Assembly: GCA_030015575.1 (NCBI GenBank)
Contig: JASDDO010000001.1
Span: 513,975,772-514,039,771 of the forward strand
Direction: 5' to 3'
DNA: 64,000 bases
Source: Agapanthus africanus
Taxonomy: Eukaryota; Streptophyta; Magnoliopsida; Asparagales; Amaryllidaceae
Part shown: piece by piece, positions 34,388-46,525 of the stretch
Layout: every line of letters begins with the position of its first letter
Numbering within the stretch: the stretch's first letter is position 1
Translations under genes and position numbers: made by a program
The notes under the pieces: model-generated
The model's database searches: none
What the model was told of the DNA's origin: nothing
What the model saw: only the letters and a program-made list of their open reading frames with translations

Positions 34388-34514
34388 TTTTCCTCTTTCC
34401 ACTCCACACTTCGTGTGTTGTGTTTCATGAGCGAAACCGCGATTCGCAATGGTTGCCCTTGGATTTGAGATACTAAAATTTGGTGTCTTAGTCCTGTGCA
34501 GAAGAAGAAAATCG

Positions 34515-34585
34515 ATGGCTTCCAACTGCATCTCTTTCAACAGCAACTCTCACTCAACTCCAACCGGAGGAGTGACCTACGTGCC
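34515..34585 (+). pseudogene. K1 gag, first exon-like fragment before H
   Basis: ATG 34515 opens a frame of 71 nt up to H. Skipping H and one copy of its target duplication, the frame continues in register at 55889. This supports both the gag start and the exact H boundaries. Confidence 0.72.
34581..34585 (+). other. target site duplication of H (left)
   Basis: GTGCC before TGATAAG; repeated at 55884-55888. Confidence 0.92.
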
Positions 34586-34981
34586 TGATAAGTCGAAAAT
34601 ATTGCATTTTTAACATATCAATTTCCCTACTCTTTGTAACCATCTAAAGGTATTTGGTATAAATATAGCACATATTAGCAATTCGTCTGCAAAATATCAA
34701 ATAACATGTATTATACACTATAAACGACATTATGAGGGAAATTGTGTGTTTATTATTACATACATGATCTTTGTATATCAAACACTTGTATCGAGATTGT
34801 GTGCAGGAAATTCTCTAGGTAAAAGAGTCAGAACTGCTAAATGTGCTGATAAAATGCATCAAGTCAAAGACTTGAAATCTGGCAGTAAACAAAAAAGTAT
34901 AAAAATAATCCAGACATACGGAAAGTGCCATAAAGCCAACATGAAACAACACTGGAAATTTCATGCATTAACTCCACAATA

Positions 34982-35040
34982 CGGCCATGAATCCATGGCT
35001 GAGTCAGGCCGATCCGCCGCGGATCCGCGACCGAGTCGAC
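34982..35040. repeat. GC palindromes in H 5' LTR, one decayed
   Basis: The first palindrome, intact in the 3' LTR as GGCCGCGGATCCGCGGCC, reads GGCCATGAATCCATGGCT here: all differences are C-to-T or G-to-A. The second, GATCCGCCGCGGATCCGC, is intact. Confidence 0.88.
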
Positions 35041-35255
35041 TCGTTGGCGGCAGAAACTTTTTGTAGGGCACTTCTTTTAATGGCCAACTTCTTCAAGACG
35101 CCTCGAATTGTGTAGATTTCTCCAGAAGCTTCCCTTCTAACAGCCAAGCTTCTTGTGCAAGCTTAATACCTACCAAGCTTCTCATGCAAGCTTCATAACA
35201 ACCTAACTTCTAGTAGAAGATAAGCCAAGCTTCTAGGGGAAGCTAAAGGAAAAGC

Positions 35256-35263
35256 TATAAAAG
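35256..35263 (+). promoter_or_regulatory. TATA box of H LTR
   Basis: TATAAAAG, conserved in the 3' LTR (CATAAAAG near 54829, first base changed). Confidence 0.65.
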
Positions 35264-36333
35264 GGACCTAGGGCTTCATTGAAAAGGTTGTTCGGTAGTG
35301 GTTCATCAATTAAGGTAAAATTCTAGCAAAATCCAAATCAATTCAAATAAAGTGAGGTGACACACTTGAGCCAAATCAAGATTCATCGAGTATCAAATCA
35401 AGCAAGCATTCAACGAGCCTTTGAAGCAACGCTGATCTTCATAGAGCAAGAGATCCACGACGATCTGCGACTCACGACGATCGAGCCACGCAAAGATCGA
35501 CGCCAAATTCCTTCTCAATTGAGTGAGCTAGAGCTAGTCTTGTAAACTTGAGTGAGAGTTGTAATTTGAAGAAGATCTAAATAAAGGTGAAAATCTTTAT
35601 TCTTGCTTTCTATTCATTCTCGCTTTATGATATTGTTAGTTCTTGATTGCTTTATAATGATGCATGAGTAAATTCTCCACTTGTAGCGGAATCGAGAAAA
35701 TAGGTAGATGATGATGATTAAATTCTTGAACGATTCTTAAGTCTTATGAGTTTTGTAAACTTTAGGAAATTGAATCATCCAAAACCTAATTTGAGTGAGA
35801 TAGCTTTCTTCGCTCCAAATTAGAGATCAATGACCGGTGATTCAATTTGCTGGAGGCTAGAATTTGAATGATAATCAATGAAAGGACAAGGGATGATGAT
35901 GAAGAAACCCTAGTTTCTTCAATAGATCCCTAAACCTCATTGATCGTCATCGATCTAGCAACAAATCTTCAATAGATAAGAATTTGTAATAATTAGTATT
36001 TATCATCACTTTCAATTGGATCGATTCTGACAAGGCTCTTTACAAATCTTGATAATTCAAACGATTTGGACATTTTCTTGATCTCTATCATTTCTTGATT
36101 TTAGGTCTATTTCTTGATGATTCTTGAAACTAAAATCTCATGAATATTATATCATTTTCTTTTATCTTTTAATTTTCAACTCAACTAAAACGATAACGAA
36201 CAAATCACACTTTCTCAGTGGACGATCCGCATTCACCGACGAAACTACAATAGACACCGTCAATTGATTGCGGTATAAATTTCTATGGTTGTGAAACATT
36301 TTACTTAACACGTCAAGAAACGAATCAATCAAA

Positions 36334-36351
36334 TGGCGTCGTTGCCGGGGA
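36334..36351 (+). other. primer binding site (Asp tRNA type), H
   Basis: TGGCGTCGTTGCCGGGGA two bases after the LTR end, typical of Athila elements. Confidence 0.9.
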
Positions 36352-37310
36352 TAGTGTGTTAATTTGTTCGTTTTTGTAATTTGAGTTGGAAAATTTATTA
36401 TTCCATCAGAATTTTTAGATCAAAATTCGTACAAGCGCTTAACGATTTGTTGTTATTTGTTGCAAGGAGATCTGGAATCTCTGGAGCGAGAGGAAAAAAT
36501 TTCAGGATATCTCAGAGAGTTCAGTGAGTGAACAGGAGCATCTTCGCGAATTTTTGTGCAGAGATCTCATCTTCAGACCGCGTATCCGCGGCCAAAGGAG
36601 GAATCTCGCGGCGATTCTGCGGCAATTCAGCAGCTTCACTGCTTCAAACTTCTCTTGTATATTCTGTACTTTCTTATCTCCTCCCTGCTCTGTTCATTAA
36701 CCAATTTCTGCAGGGTTCTTTGCAAGAAATTCGCAGCGCCGCAAAAAGAAAAATTGTTCCGTGTTTGGTCTTGGTTGTTTGCATTTATAATACGGAAATT
36801 AAGGGGTAAAGACCAAATTCAGAATAGGTGGGGAGTTCATTACCCTTCCTAAGCCCCAAATATCACAAACTTGCACCCGCATCACCCTCATTAACTAAAA
36901 AATATCTAGACATGACTCTAAGGACCGTCGCACTCACTTAGGACAGAAGGAGGTCGTGGGTAATCTATTGCTTATCCGTGTTTCTTTTGTGGTGTCTAAG
37001 GCAAATGTGTCTAAAGTAAGTGGTTACTTAATTAGGCCCACTACTTACGTAGTGGAGAACCTCCCACTTACTTGGCACTTACCTAGCCACAGAAGGGGCA
37101 AAGAGACAGTATAGGATCTATCTTGCGACTTGTCTTCTGGAAGTCTAGGAGCGGTTTAGAGACTTGACCTAGGTGACCACTAGATTTAGAGTTGTTGTGC
37201 ATTGTTTGTGTAATTTTTTCAAAAATCCGTCTTTTTAAAAAACCTAGCACCAACTCATCTTTTCCTTAATTATCACTTAACGCTGCCACTTGTGCTAAAC
37301 CATTTAATGC
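36352..37310 (+). other. H untranslated leader
   Basis: About 0.96 kb without a sustained coding frame. It contains another GC-rich box, with CGTATCCGCGGCC and CTCGCGGCGATTCTGCGGC (36578-36625). The small overlapping ORFs at 36528-36852 have no recognisable product. Confidence 0.65.
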
Positions 37311-39386
37311 ATGCTCGGCTGGACATGGGATTCTAGTCCCCGTCTTGTCCGCGTTTCTCCTATCGACTCCAAAGTCGGTATTTCTACGTCTACTTTTTCT
37401 TCACCCACTACCACACCCACTTTGATGGACGGTTCTCCATCGAACTTCTTTAACACTACTCTGCCACCGCCGCAGGTGTGCAGATTCCGCCCCGCATCTC
37501 TCTCCAAGAGAGATGCTACCCTATTCGAGGTCCTCTTTCGACCTGTCTCACCATTCCACCAGCCAATGGGGACAATTTTGAAATCAAACCACAATACATC
37601 AATCTTTTACCAAAATATCACGGTCTCGAGTCTGAAGAAGCATACTTCTTTATTACCAAATTTCAAAATGTATGCGCTATGATGGGCACTTTACAGTTTT
37701 CTGTGGATGCTATGCGTCTACGTATTCTCCCGTTCACTTTGTACGATTTAGATGAGAAGTGGATTTATAACACAGCCGCACATTCTATTTCAAACTGGGA
37801 TGAATTCGTCGTAGCTTTTCTTAAGAAATTCTACCATAATCATAAGACAGTTCGAGTCCGTAGGGAAATAAATCAATTTACCCAGCTTCCAAATGAACCA
37901 TTCTCGAAGTGTTTTGACCGCTTCAAGGATCTGTTAGTTCAATTTCCTCATCACGGAATCCCTAGATGGGATCTGTGCAGAATCATATATGAGAGCATTA
38001 ATCCTACAACAAAACAGACCCTTGAATCCATGTGTCAAGGCACCTTCATGAATAAAGATGATGGTGAAGCCTGGAGATTTTTAGAAGATTTCGCTGAAAG
38101 AACTTTACAGTGGGAGAGTGTAAACCAGTTATCGTCTAGGGGTGGCATTCATCAACTTGAAGTTTCTATAGGAGTTAGAGCTGAAATGGCAGCAATGCAA
38201 AAGAAACTCGAAGCAATAGAACATAAATTTTTAGCAGCCTCCTCAGATGTTACTCTCCAAAACTGTTTGTGGATACTGTTCTGATCCATCTCATCTTACG
38301 GAAGAATGTCCATTGAATTCTCCGTTTCAAGGTCAAGAGCATACCAATACTGCTTTCCAATAAAGACCTAGAAACGATCCGTATTCTTCCACTTATAATC
38401 AGGGTTGGAGGAATTACCCTAACTTTGCTTGGAACCAATTACAAACTCAAAACACGGTTCCAAACCAAAATAATTTCCAAAGGTGCCCTCCACCACAACA
38501 GCAACCACTTCAAATAACTCAGCACCCCTATCAATCACAAAATTTTCAAAATCCGGTTAACACACCTGCTACATATAATCCTTTGCAGTTGACTGGTACT
38601 GATGGATCCTCTTCACTCGCAAAAATCATGAATTTGATTCTGAAAAATTTCATGCAAGTTTCGGCTAAAATAAAGACTTTTGTCGATAAAATCCAGAAAA
38701 ACTCTGACTCGCATGATGAGAGTATTAAATCGATGGAAGTACAAATTGCCCAATTAAAAGCCGAGATGAGTGCTAGAGAGAAAGGGAAACTTCCGTCTCA
38801 ACCCCTATCGAATCCTGGGCATTCACAATACTACAATATGAATGCCATTACAACGTTGAGATCCGGAAGAGTGCTGAATAATCAAGTTGGAGAAGAGATT
38901 GATAACCATGAAGAATTAATCAATAATACCCCGGCTGAGACTTACCTTTCCACACACACTTCTACGTCTAATCCTTGTTCGTCTACCCCACCACTTTCTT
39001 GGGAGCCTATTCTTCGTTTTCCTCAAAGCTCGACACCTCAGCATACCTCTTATAGTCCACCAAAGACGATCCCCACTTCTATTCTAGGACCAGTTCCACA
39101 CATACCACCTTCTCCAATGTTGGACCCAGCTCTTATTGCTAAAGCTCCTTATCCGAATCGGTTAAGGGGAAATAAATCGAGTCCACATATGGAGAAGATT
39201 ATGGAAATATTCAAACAGGTTAACATCAATATCCCTCTCCTAGATGCTATTCAACAAGTCCCCGCATATGCGAAAATTCTCAAAGACTTATGCACTAGGA
39301 AGAGGAAGACTCAAGTGCCAAAAAAGGTATTCATGACTAATAATGTTAGCACTGCTTTTACCCCCACAGTTACCAAAGAAACGTAA
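37311..39386 (+). pseudogene. H gag (Athila type), frameshifted
   Basis: The capsid core is in the frame opened near 37478 (IPPANGDNFEIKPQYINLLP, then AMRLRILPFTLYDLDEKW and FLKKFYHNHKTVRVRREINQF), the usual Athila gag pattern. It ends at 38284. The zinc knuckle CX2CX4HX4C is intact at 38268-38309 but in the next frame, so a frameshift lies just before it. Frame 0 then carries GWRNYPNFAWNQ, a stop near 38361, and a Ser/Pro-rich region (38583-39386) ending in the approach to protease. A second frameshift lies at 39345-39385. The N-terminal 37311-37477 part is in yet another frame. Confidence 0.87.
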
Positions 39387-39977
39387 GGACCCTGGCTGTC
39401 ATACAATCTCGATTTCTATTGGGGGTAAAAACATTAACCGTACTTTGCTTGACCTTGGCGCAAGTGTTAACCTACTTCCATATTTTGTTTACGAGCAGTT
39501 AGGGATTGGAGAGTTGAAACTAGCTCATTGCACTCTCCAAATGGCAGACCGTTCAATCACCAAACCTAGAGGTGAACTGGAGGATGTGTTTATAAAAGTC
39601 GGGGAATTTATATTCCCTGTGGACTTTATTGTTCTCGATACACAACCTGTATAAAACCCACAGAACCAAATTCCGGTGATTTTGGGTCGACCATTCCTTG
39701 CCACTTCCAATGTTGTCATTAATTGTCTAAACGGTTCAATGAACCTATCTTTTGGAAAAATGACAATTGAACTGAACATCTATAAAATTGGAAGTCAGCC
39801 GTCTGAACCCTCTGCTCACATACTTGATGTCTGTTCTGTCCATGAGATTGCTACCGAAAGCTGCAAAGTTGATGAACTTTGCTTTGATGATCTCGATGAC
39901 ATTAGCACATCAATGTTTGATTTTTCACATCTAAGTGAGGACACTATTTCCACTCCTGAGTCTGACACTTCTGACTC
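39343..39977 (+). pseudogene. H aspartic protease domain
   Basis: The frame from 39343 reads KKRKDPGCHTISISIGG and then the protease active-site segment LLDLGASVNLLP, with Asp as the catalytic residue. A nonsense TAA at 39652 interrupts; the same frame continues with IPVILGRPFLATSNVVINC, the conserved ILGRPFL segment of Athila proteases. An acidic linker to RT follows and is cut by copia-D at 39977. Confidence 0.87.
39973..39977 (+). other. target site duplication of copia-D (left)
   Basis: GACTC, repeated at 49781-49785. Confidence 0.93.
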
Positions 39978-41867
39978 TGTAAGTCGATGTACAACACCCC
40001 ACGATCAGCAGGGAGGCGGAATAATGAAAAACGATCTTGTTTAAAGTGTAAACATCGACTAACCGAGAATCTTTGCATAAACAATAACTAACAAGAAACC
40101 ATAGACGAGTTAACTACTATGATAAGTGATTATACCTAAAGAACCGAGTCCTTCGTCTTGTCGTTCTCCACGTCCTCTCTGGCCTTCTCTATGTAGTAGA
40201 AGATCCACCCGAGAGCTTTACTACAACCTCCACCTCTAAATTGAGGTAACTAGGTTTCTTAAATCGCTAATCTAAGTAACCTAGGTGATATAGAGAATGG
40301 TTAAGGATTAAGTAGTCTACTCTAATCCTTGGTCTCAACACATGAGAGGGTAGGATTAGGGTTTGAAGAGAGAGAGCTTGAGGAGAGAGAAAGTGGGCAA
40401 GAGAATGAGATGAGAAAATAAGCTATCAAAATATATATCAAGCATTATGATTTATCCAAATAAAAGAAAATAAATGATTAATCATCATGCTTAATAAATA
40501 TAAGAGGGTGATTCATCTCCATGAGTCATTTAGCATTTATGATGCATTAATGACATGGATGAATACTCAAATGACTCACTAATCTCATTTAATGCATATG
40601 CTACCTTAACCCCCAAGTCACCATCTTCTAGAAGCTTCTCGCGCAATTACGAGAACGCCCCTCATATCCGTGAAAACAGGGAAAAACTTTAGACTGTATA
40701 AATCCAATAACCGGATACTAGAAACTAGCTTAAACCAAAGCCGACTAGTAAAAACTGTCCGGATGTCGTACGTGAGTAAACACACGTATGCGTCAGAACC
40801 CTTGTCGTAAAATCATACGACCTCTATATCGTTTCGCCTGGAGTAGGGAAACTCTCTGTGTGGGACTCTAGAGACTCGACTTCTACGCTGGCAGTGGGTT
40901 TAATCACAGACCGCAAGCGGCACTAGCTGTACGTAACGGTCCCCAGGTAGATGTCGATAAGAAGGCCGATGAGGAAACCCATCCGAACTCCTACTGAGTC
41001 TGATGTGATAATCTCTGTACAGCCCGGTCTGTTCGTCTAAGACTATCGCATATCGGGCCTAGGGGGCGGCAAACGTCAGTCCCCTAATAGCGGTATAAGT
41101 CGTGTCAGAGAGAAGCCCATTACACCCTGAGAAACTACTGGAACCTACCAACAAATCTCGCTTGCCCTGGCCAGGGACTTTGCGTAATGGCTCTCTGACA
41201 CAGCGCGATATCAACCCCAATACCGGGAGAGACGAATCCTATCTAACCGCCACTGCTTCTAAGTGCTCGGGACTGCACCCAACTGCTACCTGTTTGCACA
41301 ACTCCTTTGAGCCGTGGTAGGGTAGCAATCTAAGAACAGTGGGACACACTCGAGGCGAAGCAGCAGTGTCAAGTCTGCGGACTATGTTGTACTCATGTCA
41401 CCTGGGAACTGTTCACTGACGACTGGTATAAAACCAACCAACAGTTCCCTGTGAGTCCTGTCCGGTGTACCCGTAACCTAACGAGCACCTGCATACTATC
41501 TCCAGTACGACGTACTGACGGCTGTGGGACAGACCATCTCCCCAACTAGGATGAGAAGCGTATACACTAGTCTACTCCGGAGTATAGATGCCCTGTCTCG
41601 ATAATCCTACGACTAGGGACCTGAATAAGGATGTGCTTGTAGACTACCCAGCCCCCACTAGTGTGACTGCCATCACAACGCTGGTAGTAAAGCAAGATCC
41701 TAAGAGCTCTATCAATACGTATACTCACATATTAAGATAGAAAAACCAAGTAGCATACTACCATGTTTAGCAAGACAGTTATATACATGTGAATATCCCA
41801 AGCTTCTATTAAGTAATATACAAAATAGTATGATACGATAATGGCATCTAGGGCATATACACTAACA
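39978..41867 (-). repeat. copia-D 3' LTR
   Basis: On the + strand TGTAAGTCGATG to CACTAACA. A ~20-bp segment near 40770 (ACGTGAGTAAACACACGTAT) is missing from the other LTR. U3 has the heat-shock element at 40626 and repeated TGACTCA/TGAGTCA boxes (40520-40590). Confidence 0.95.
40626..40638. promoter_or_regulatory. three-unit heat-shock element, copia-D 3' LTR
   Basis: TTC-ta-GAA-gc-TTC, exact spacing. Confidence 0.85.
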
Positions 41868-41880
41868 ATCTCCCACTTGC
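41868..41880 (-). other. polypurine tract, copia-D
   Basis: The reverse complement is GCAAGTGGGAGAT, directly before the LTR start TGTTAGTG. Confidence 0.9.
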
Positions 41881-41885
41881 ACTAG

Positions 41886-44419
41886 GGTCATGTACTAGCA
41901 TATCGAAGACCGATGATCTCGAGTAGCCTCTCGAACTGAATCTGAGGTAGGGCCTTTCTGAATAGATCAACAATGTTCTCTTCGGTAGCAACTCTCCGAA
42001 CCTCGATCTCCCGACGATCAATGATCTTCCTAATCAGGTGATACCGCCTTAAGATGTGTCTGGACATCTAATAGGACCTTGGTTCCTTCGCTAAAGCTAT
42101 AGCTCCGTTGTTGCCACAATACAAAGGTATTGGATCAACAATGGTAGGAACCACCTGAAGTTCTGTTAGGAACTTCTTCATCCAGACCGCTTCTTTTGCG
42201 GCATCGCAAGCAGCTATATACTCTGCTTCCATCGTCGAGTCAGCAATGGTGTCCTTCTTGGAGCTCTTCCAGCACACCGCCCATCCATTGAGGGTAAAGA
42301 CATAACCTGACATGGACTTGGAATCGTCCTTATCACTCTGGAAGCCGGAATCAGCATAGGCCTCCATCCTGAGGTCTTTTCCGCCGTAAACCAAGAACAT
42401 CTCCTTAGTCCTCCTCAGGTACTTGAGAATGTTCTTTACTGCTATCCAGTGCTTCTCCCCTGGGTCTGACTGATACCGGCTTACCACGCTCAGTGCGTAA
42501 GCTACATCTGGTCTGGTGCACAACATCGCATACATTATAGAGCCTACCGCAGAAGCGTAGGGTATAATAGACATGCGTTCCCTTTCCAAATCAGTCTTGG
42601 GAGATATTTCTTTGGATAGGGTGATTCCGTGACAAGCTGGTAGATTACCGCGCTTAGAATCTTCCATACTGAATCTTTTCAGTACAGTGTCGATATACCT
42701 GGACTGCGAAAGTCCCAACATCCTCTTGGATCTATCACGATAGATCCGGATCCCCAGAATGTAAGAGGAATCACCCAGGTCTTTCATGGAGAACCTGTGT
42801 GACAAGAATCCTTTGACAGATTGTAGCATAGGAATGTCATTTCCTATCAATAGAATGTCATCCACGTACAAGACGAGGAATACGACAGTTCTTGCTACAA
42901 CTTTACTATATATGCACGGTTCATCTGGATTTTTGATAAATTCATATTCTTTGACTGTTTCATCAAAACAGATGTTCCAACTCCGCGATGCCTGCTTCAG
43001 TCCATAAATGGACTTAAGCAACTTGCATACTTTTCCGCTGCTCCCACTCTGATTGAAACCCTTTGGCTGATCCATATAGACGCACTCTTCTAAATTTCCA
43101 TTCAGAAAAGTCGTCTTTACGTCCATCTGCCAGATTTCATAATCATGGAAGGCAGCAATAGCAAGAAGGACCCGAATGGATTTGAGCATAGCCACTGGAG
43201 AAAAAGTTTCGTCATAGTCCAAACCAGGTCTTTGACGAAAACCTTTTGCAACAAGTCTAGCTTTATAGGTTTCCACCTGTCCATCCACACCAATCTTTTT
43301 CTTGAAGATCCATTTGCATCTTATGGGTTTTACCCCATCTGGAGCAAAGTCCAAAGTCCATATTTTGTTGGTGTACATGGACTCCATTTCGGTCCGCATT
43401 GCATCTAGCCATCGTACAGAGTCGCCGCTCTGGATGGCCTGCTGGAAGCCAGTAGGTTCATCATCATCTATGATGCAATCCTCTCTATCCCCATCTATGA
43501 GAAAACCGTAGTATCTCTCAGGCGTATGAGACGGCCTACTACTCCTGCGGAGGGGTGCGGTAATGTCCTGTTCTTCTTGAACTACCAGTTCTACCGAACT
43601 TTCAGTATTAGTTTGTGGTTCTGGAATTTCTTCCAGTTCTATTTCGCTCCCACTTGATTCCTTTTCTAAAAACTGATGTTCTAGAAAATGGGCATTACGA
43701 GAAACAAACACCTTTTGTTCCTCTGCGTAATAGAATAGATATCCCCTGGAGTTCTTTGGATATCCCGCAAACTTACACTTTACTGATCGTGCCTCGAGCT
43801 TGTCCACATGCTGCTTTTTAACAAAAGCTGGACGTCCCAAAATCTTTATATACTGTAGATGGGGTTTCTTCCCATTCCACATCTGATATGGAGTGGTAGG
43901 CACAGTCTTGGTAGGTACCATGTTCAAAAGATATGCCGCTGATTCTAGCGCATAACCCCAAAAAGATCGTGGTAACTCATCATTACTCATCATGGATCGT
44001 ACCATATCCAATAGGGTTCGATTTCGTCTCTCCGATACACCGTTATGCTGTGGAGTGTATGGAGGAGTAAGCAGAGAGAGAATTCCTTTCTCTTTTAGGT
44101 AACCTAGGAACTCGGCACTCAAGTATTCACCACCTCGATCAGATCTTAATGTCTTGATACTTTTGCCGGTTTGGTTTTCTACTTCATTCTTATACTCTTG
44201 GAATTTCTCAAAAGCCTCGGATTTATGTTTCATCAGATAAATGAATCCGTACCTTGAGTAATAATCCGTGAAATTAATGAAATAGGAAAAACCACCTCTC
44301 GCATGTGTAGACATTGGACCACATACATCGCTGTGTATGAGTCCTAAGAGCTCGCTGCTCTTACTCCATGTCCAGTAAATGGAGTCTTTGTCATCGTTCC
44401 TTTGAGACAAGATTGACAA
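41886..44419 (-). pseudogene. copia-D integrase-RT-RNase H
   Basis: A single 783-residue frame (44419-42068) covers the integrase core (HSDVCGPM, LRSDRGGEY, NGVSERRNR for D,D,E), the GKKPHLQYIKILGRPAFVK segment, the linker, RT (CKWIFKKK, LDYDETFSPVAMLKSIR, IYGLKQASRSW, YVDD intact) and RNase H (AYADSGFQ, EAEY). The RNase H third acidic site reads YCGNNGA where copia-A has YCDNNGA. A TAG at 42068 (EPRSY stop) truncates the last ~60 residues, which continue in frame as HLIRKIIDRREIEVRRV. The true 5' part joins from another frame: a one-base change near 44360-44375 shifts the finger region (TCQSCLKGTM) out of frame. So two breaks and one active-site loss. Confidence 0.93.
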
Positions 44420-45870
44420 GTGGCATAAGTTTGATATTCGAACGAGTCCAAATATCCTTCTCTATGTAACTTAGTCAACCTTCTCTCATTGATGTGACCC
44501 AGTCTACAATGCAATAAGAAAGTTTTATTTAAATCTGGAGACTTTCTTTTTAGTGTTTTCTAGACATTGAAAATTTGGAGTTGGTTTAACACATATATAC
44601 CGTTTTCCAGTGTACCGGACCCAATCAAACCATGATTAAGGTGGATGTTAACAACACCACTTCCAAACGTGAAATCATAACCTTTATTTGATAACAAGGA
44701 AATAGATATGATATTACACGTTAAGCTTGGTACACAAAAACAGTTATGTAAAACCAAAATGTGTCTACTCGTCAATCCCAGGTGGTAATCCCCTACGGAC
44801 ACAACTCCCACGCTAGCTCCGTTAGCAACCATCAGGGTCATATCACCTTCCTTCAGCACTCTACGGTTTCTCAGTGCCTGCAATGAATTGCAAATATGAG
44901 ATCCTGATCTGGTATCCAATACCCAGGAAGTAGAGTTGATTGACAGACAATTCTCAATTACAGACACACCTGAAGTCGAAGCCACAGCTTGCTTCCGTTC
45001 CTGGTTCTTGGCATTCCATGCCTTGCAATCCTTTTTCCAGTGCCCTTTCTTGTGACAATGGAAGCACTCATCCTGGCCCACTACCGGTACTGCAAACTTT
45101 TTCTTTCCCTTCCCTCCCACCTTACTTACACCTCCTCTAGGTTTGGTGGCGGCCTTCTTTTTCCTTCCTTTGGCCCTAGCCTTGGAACCGGAAGAAGAAG
45201 CACCGCTAACAAACATAGCGGGCGTTTCCCTTGCCTTCTGCAAGGTGCCCTCTGCACTCCTTAACATGTTCAGGAGTTCCGGAAGTTCAACTTCTTTTCT
45301 TTGAATGTTGAAGTTCAGGATAAACTGGGCGTAGGTGGAAGGAAAGGACTAGAGAATAAGGTCTGTATAGAGCTCATTATCCAAAGTCGTCCCAAGGTCT
45401 GCGAGCTCTTCTATATAGCCGATCATCTTTAGGACATGTTCTCCTACCGATGACCCGACAGCCAACCTCGCTCGAAACAAGTTCTTTGAGGTCTCGTATC
45501 TTGCTATACGAGATTGCTCTCCATAAAGTTCCTTTGTATGGAGAAATATGGCATCTAGTTCTATATCCTCGTGCCTCCTCTGATTTTCATTGTTCATCGA
45601 GGCAAGCACGATGCACTTGGCTTTCGCGCAATCGAGATCCCAGGTTTTGCGGATTTCCTTATCCGCATTACTGGATTTGGGACCAGGGACTGCAGGTGCC
45701 TTAGCGGTGAGGACGTACCCCAATTTGTCATAGGTCAAAACCATTTTGACATTCCGCAGCCAATCTTTATAGTTTGGCCCTGTCAGTATATTTTTCTCTA
45801 AAAGTAACTTAAGTCCAGTCATTTTCAGGGTCGCTGCAATTAGGAGAGAGAGAAGAAAACTCTTTAGCAT
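44420..45870 (-). pseudogene. copia-D gag-protease
   Basis: Gag starts at 45870, or at the internal ATG 45822 (MTGLKLLLEKN). It includes LTGPNYKDWLRNVKMVLTYD, TWDLDCAKAKCIVLASMNNE and a Lys-rich stretch. The zinc knuckle is intact (CFHCHKKGHWKKDC; CX2CX4HX4C). Then come the protease segment (INSTSWVLDTRSGSHICNSL; the motif reads DTRSGS where copia-E has DTGSGS) and the pre-integrase part (GTLENGIYVLNQLQIFNV). Breaks: TAG at 45349 replacing the CAG seen in copia-A (LILQSLP), TAG at 44560, and the later frameshift. Gag and protease share one frame. Confidence 0.9.
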
Positions 45871-46323
45871 GATGCTCTTGCAAGTTTAGAGTGGTTTTTA
45901 ATTTATCTAAACTGGATGGCTCCCACTGTTTCTCGAATCCTTCCTCAAACCATAAAAGAAGAATTAGCCAGGACTATTCTCACTGTACAATACTTACTTA
46001 ACCGTTCAGCCAGGCTAGTGTCGGTACTTCGAGGGAGGTTTTCCAACGCTTTCGCGAAGTTCCTTAATTAAATAACCTCTTTTCTCTGGGGGCAAACCCC
46101 GCTGACACCTTTCTTGACACCTACTTGGTTTATAGCCTTGATCGTTAAGTGACGAATATCCTGATGAGTAGCATATACTCATAGTAGGATCGGGATCCAA
46201 ATATCATCGTATGATAATGTTGAAGGAATCCTACCAACATTCATCAAACTCCAAATGGTATGATCTTTGCAAATTTCAGTTTCTTTAGAAATTCCCGATA
46301 TATCTTTTTTCCCCATGCTCTTA

Positions 46324-46525
46324 TGACCTTAGTGTTAGTTCAAAATGTCATAAGTCACATGTCAAGTTCTAGCCATCATTATCTTGTTAATTTGAACCCA
46401 TTTGTATATATCCTCGACGTTCGGCCAAAATGATAATACGACTGTCCCAAACTAACTCATCTATCTATGCGACAAATGAATACCCAACAGCTACCAAACA
46501 CTATGCCTTGGCGTTAGGTCAAAAT
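46324..46525 (-). repeat. thrice-repeated leader motif, copia-D
   Basis: Copies on the + strand start near 46324, 46411 and 46503 (spacing 87 and 92). The core resembles CCTTGGCGTTAGGTCAAAAT. They have diverged more than in copia-A. Confidence 0.68.

Larger units (their letters stand above)
32011..34585 (+). mobile_element. K1: Tat-like Ty3/gypsy element, 5' portion
   Basis: 5' LTR, primer site and the first codons of gag, then interrupted by H. It continues at 55889. The gag style (YPPGYTIPKF, repeats of xSVFxRL) and the primer-site context suggest the Tat lineage. The homology with K2 starts exactly at 34363 and 57439, which fixes the LTR end. The left neighbour ACTAC (32006-32010) would be the target duplication; the other copy is outside the window. 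Confidence 0.82.
34586..36331 (+). repeat. H 5' LTR
   Basis: Starts TGATAAGTCG and ends ATCAATCA. U3 contains GC palindromes (34982-35040) and a cluster of AAGCTTC words (35128-35245). TATAAAAG is at 35256. A partial heat-shock-like GAAgcTTC is present, but not three units. Confidence 0.95.

Noticed and set aside
34114..34449. Minus-strand ORFs at the K1 LTR end
   Set aside because: They overlap the LTR-primer-site junction and are shadows; K1 gag runs on the + strand.
36528..36852. Two overlapping ORFs of 93 and 98 residues in the H leader
   Set aside because: No domain, no support from gag position, and the pair are frame shadows of each other.
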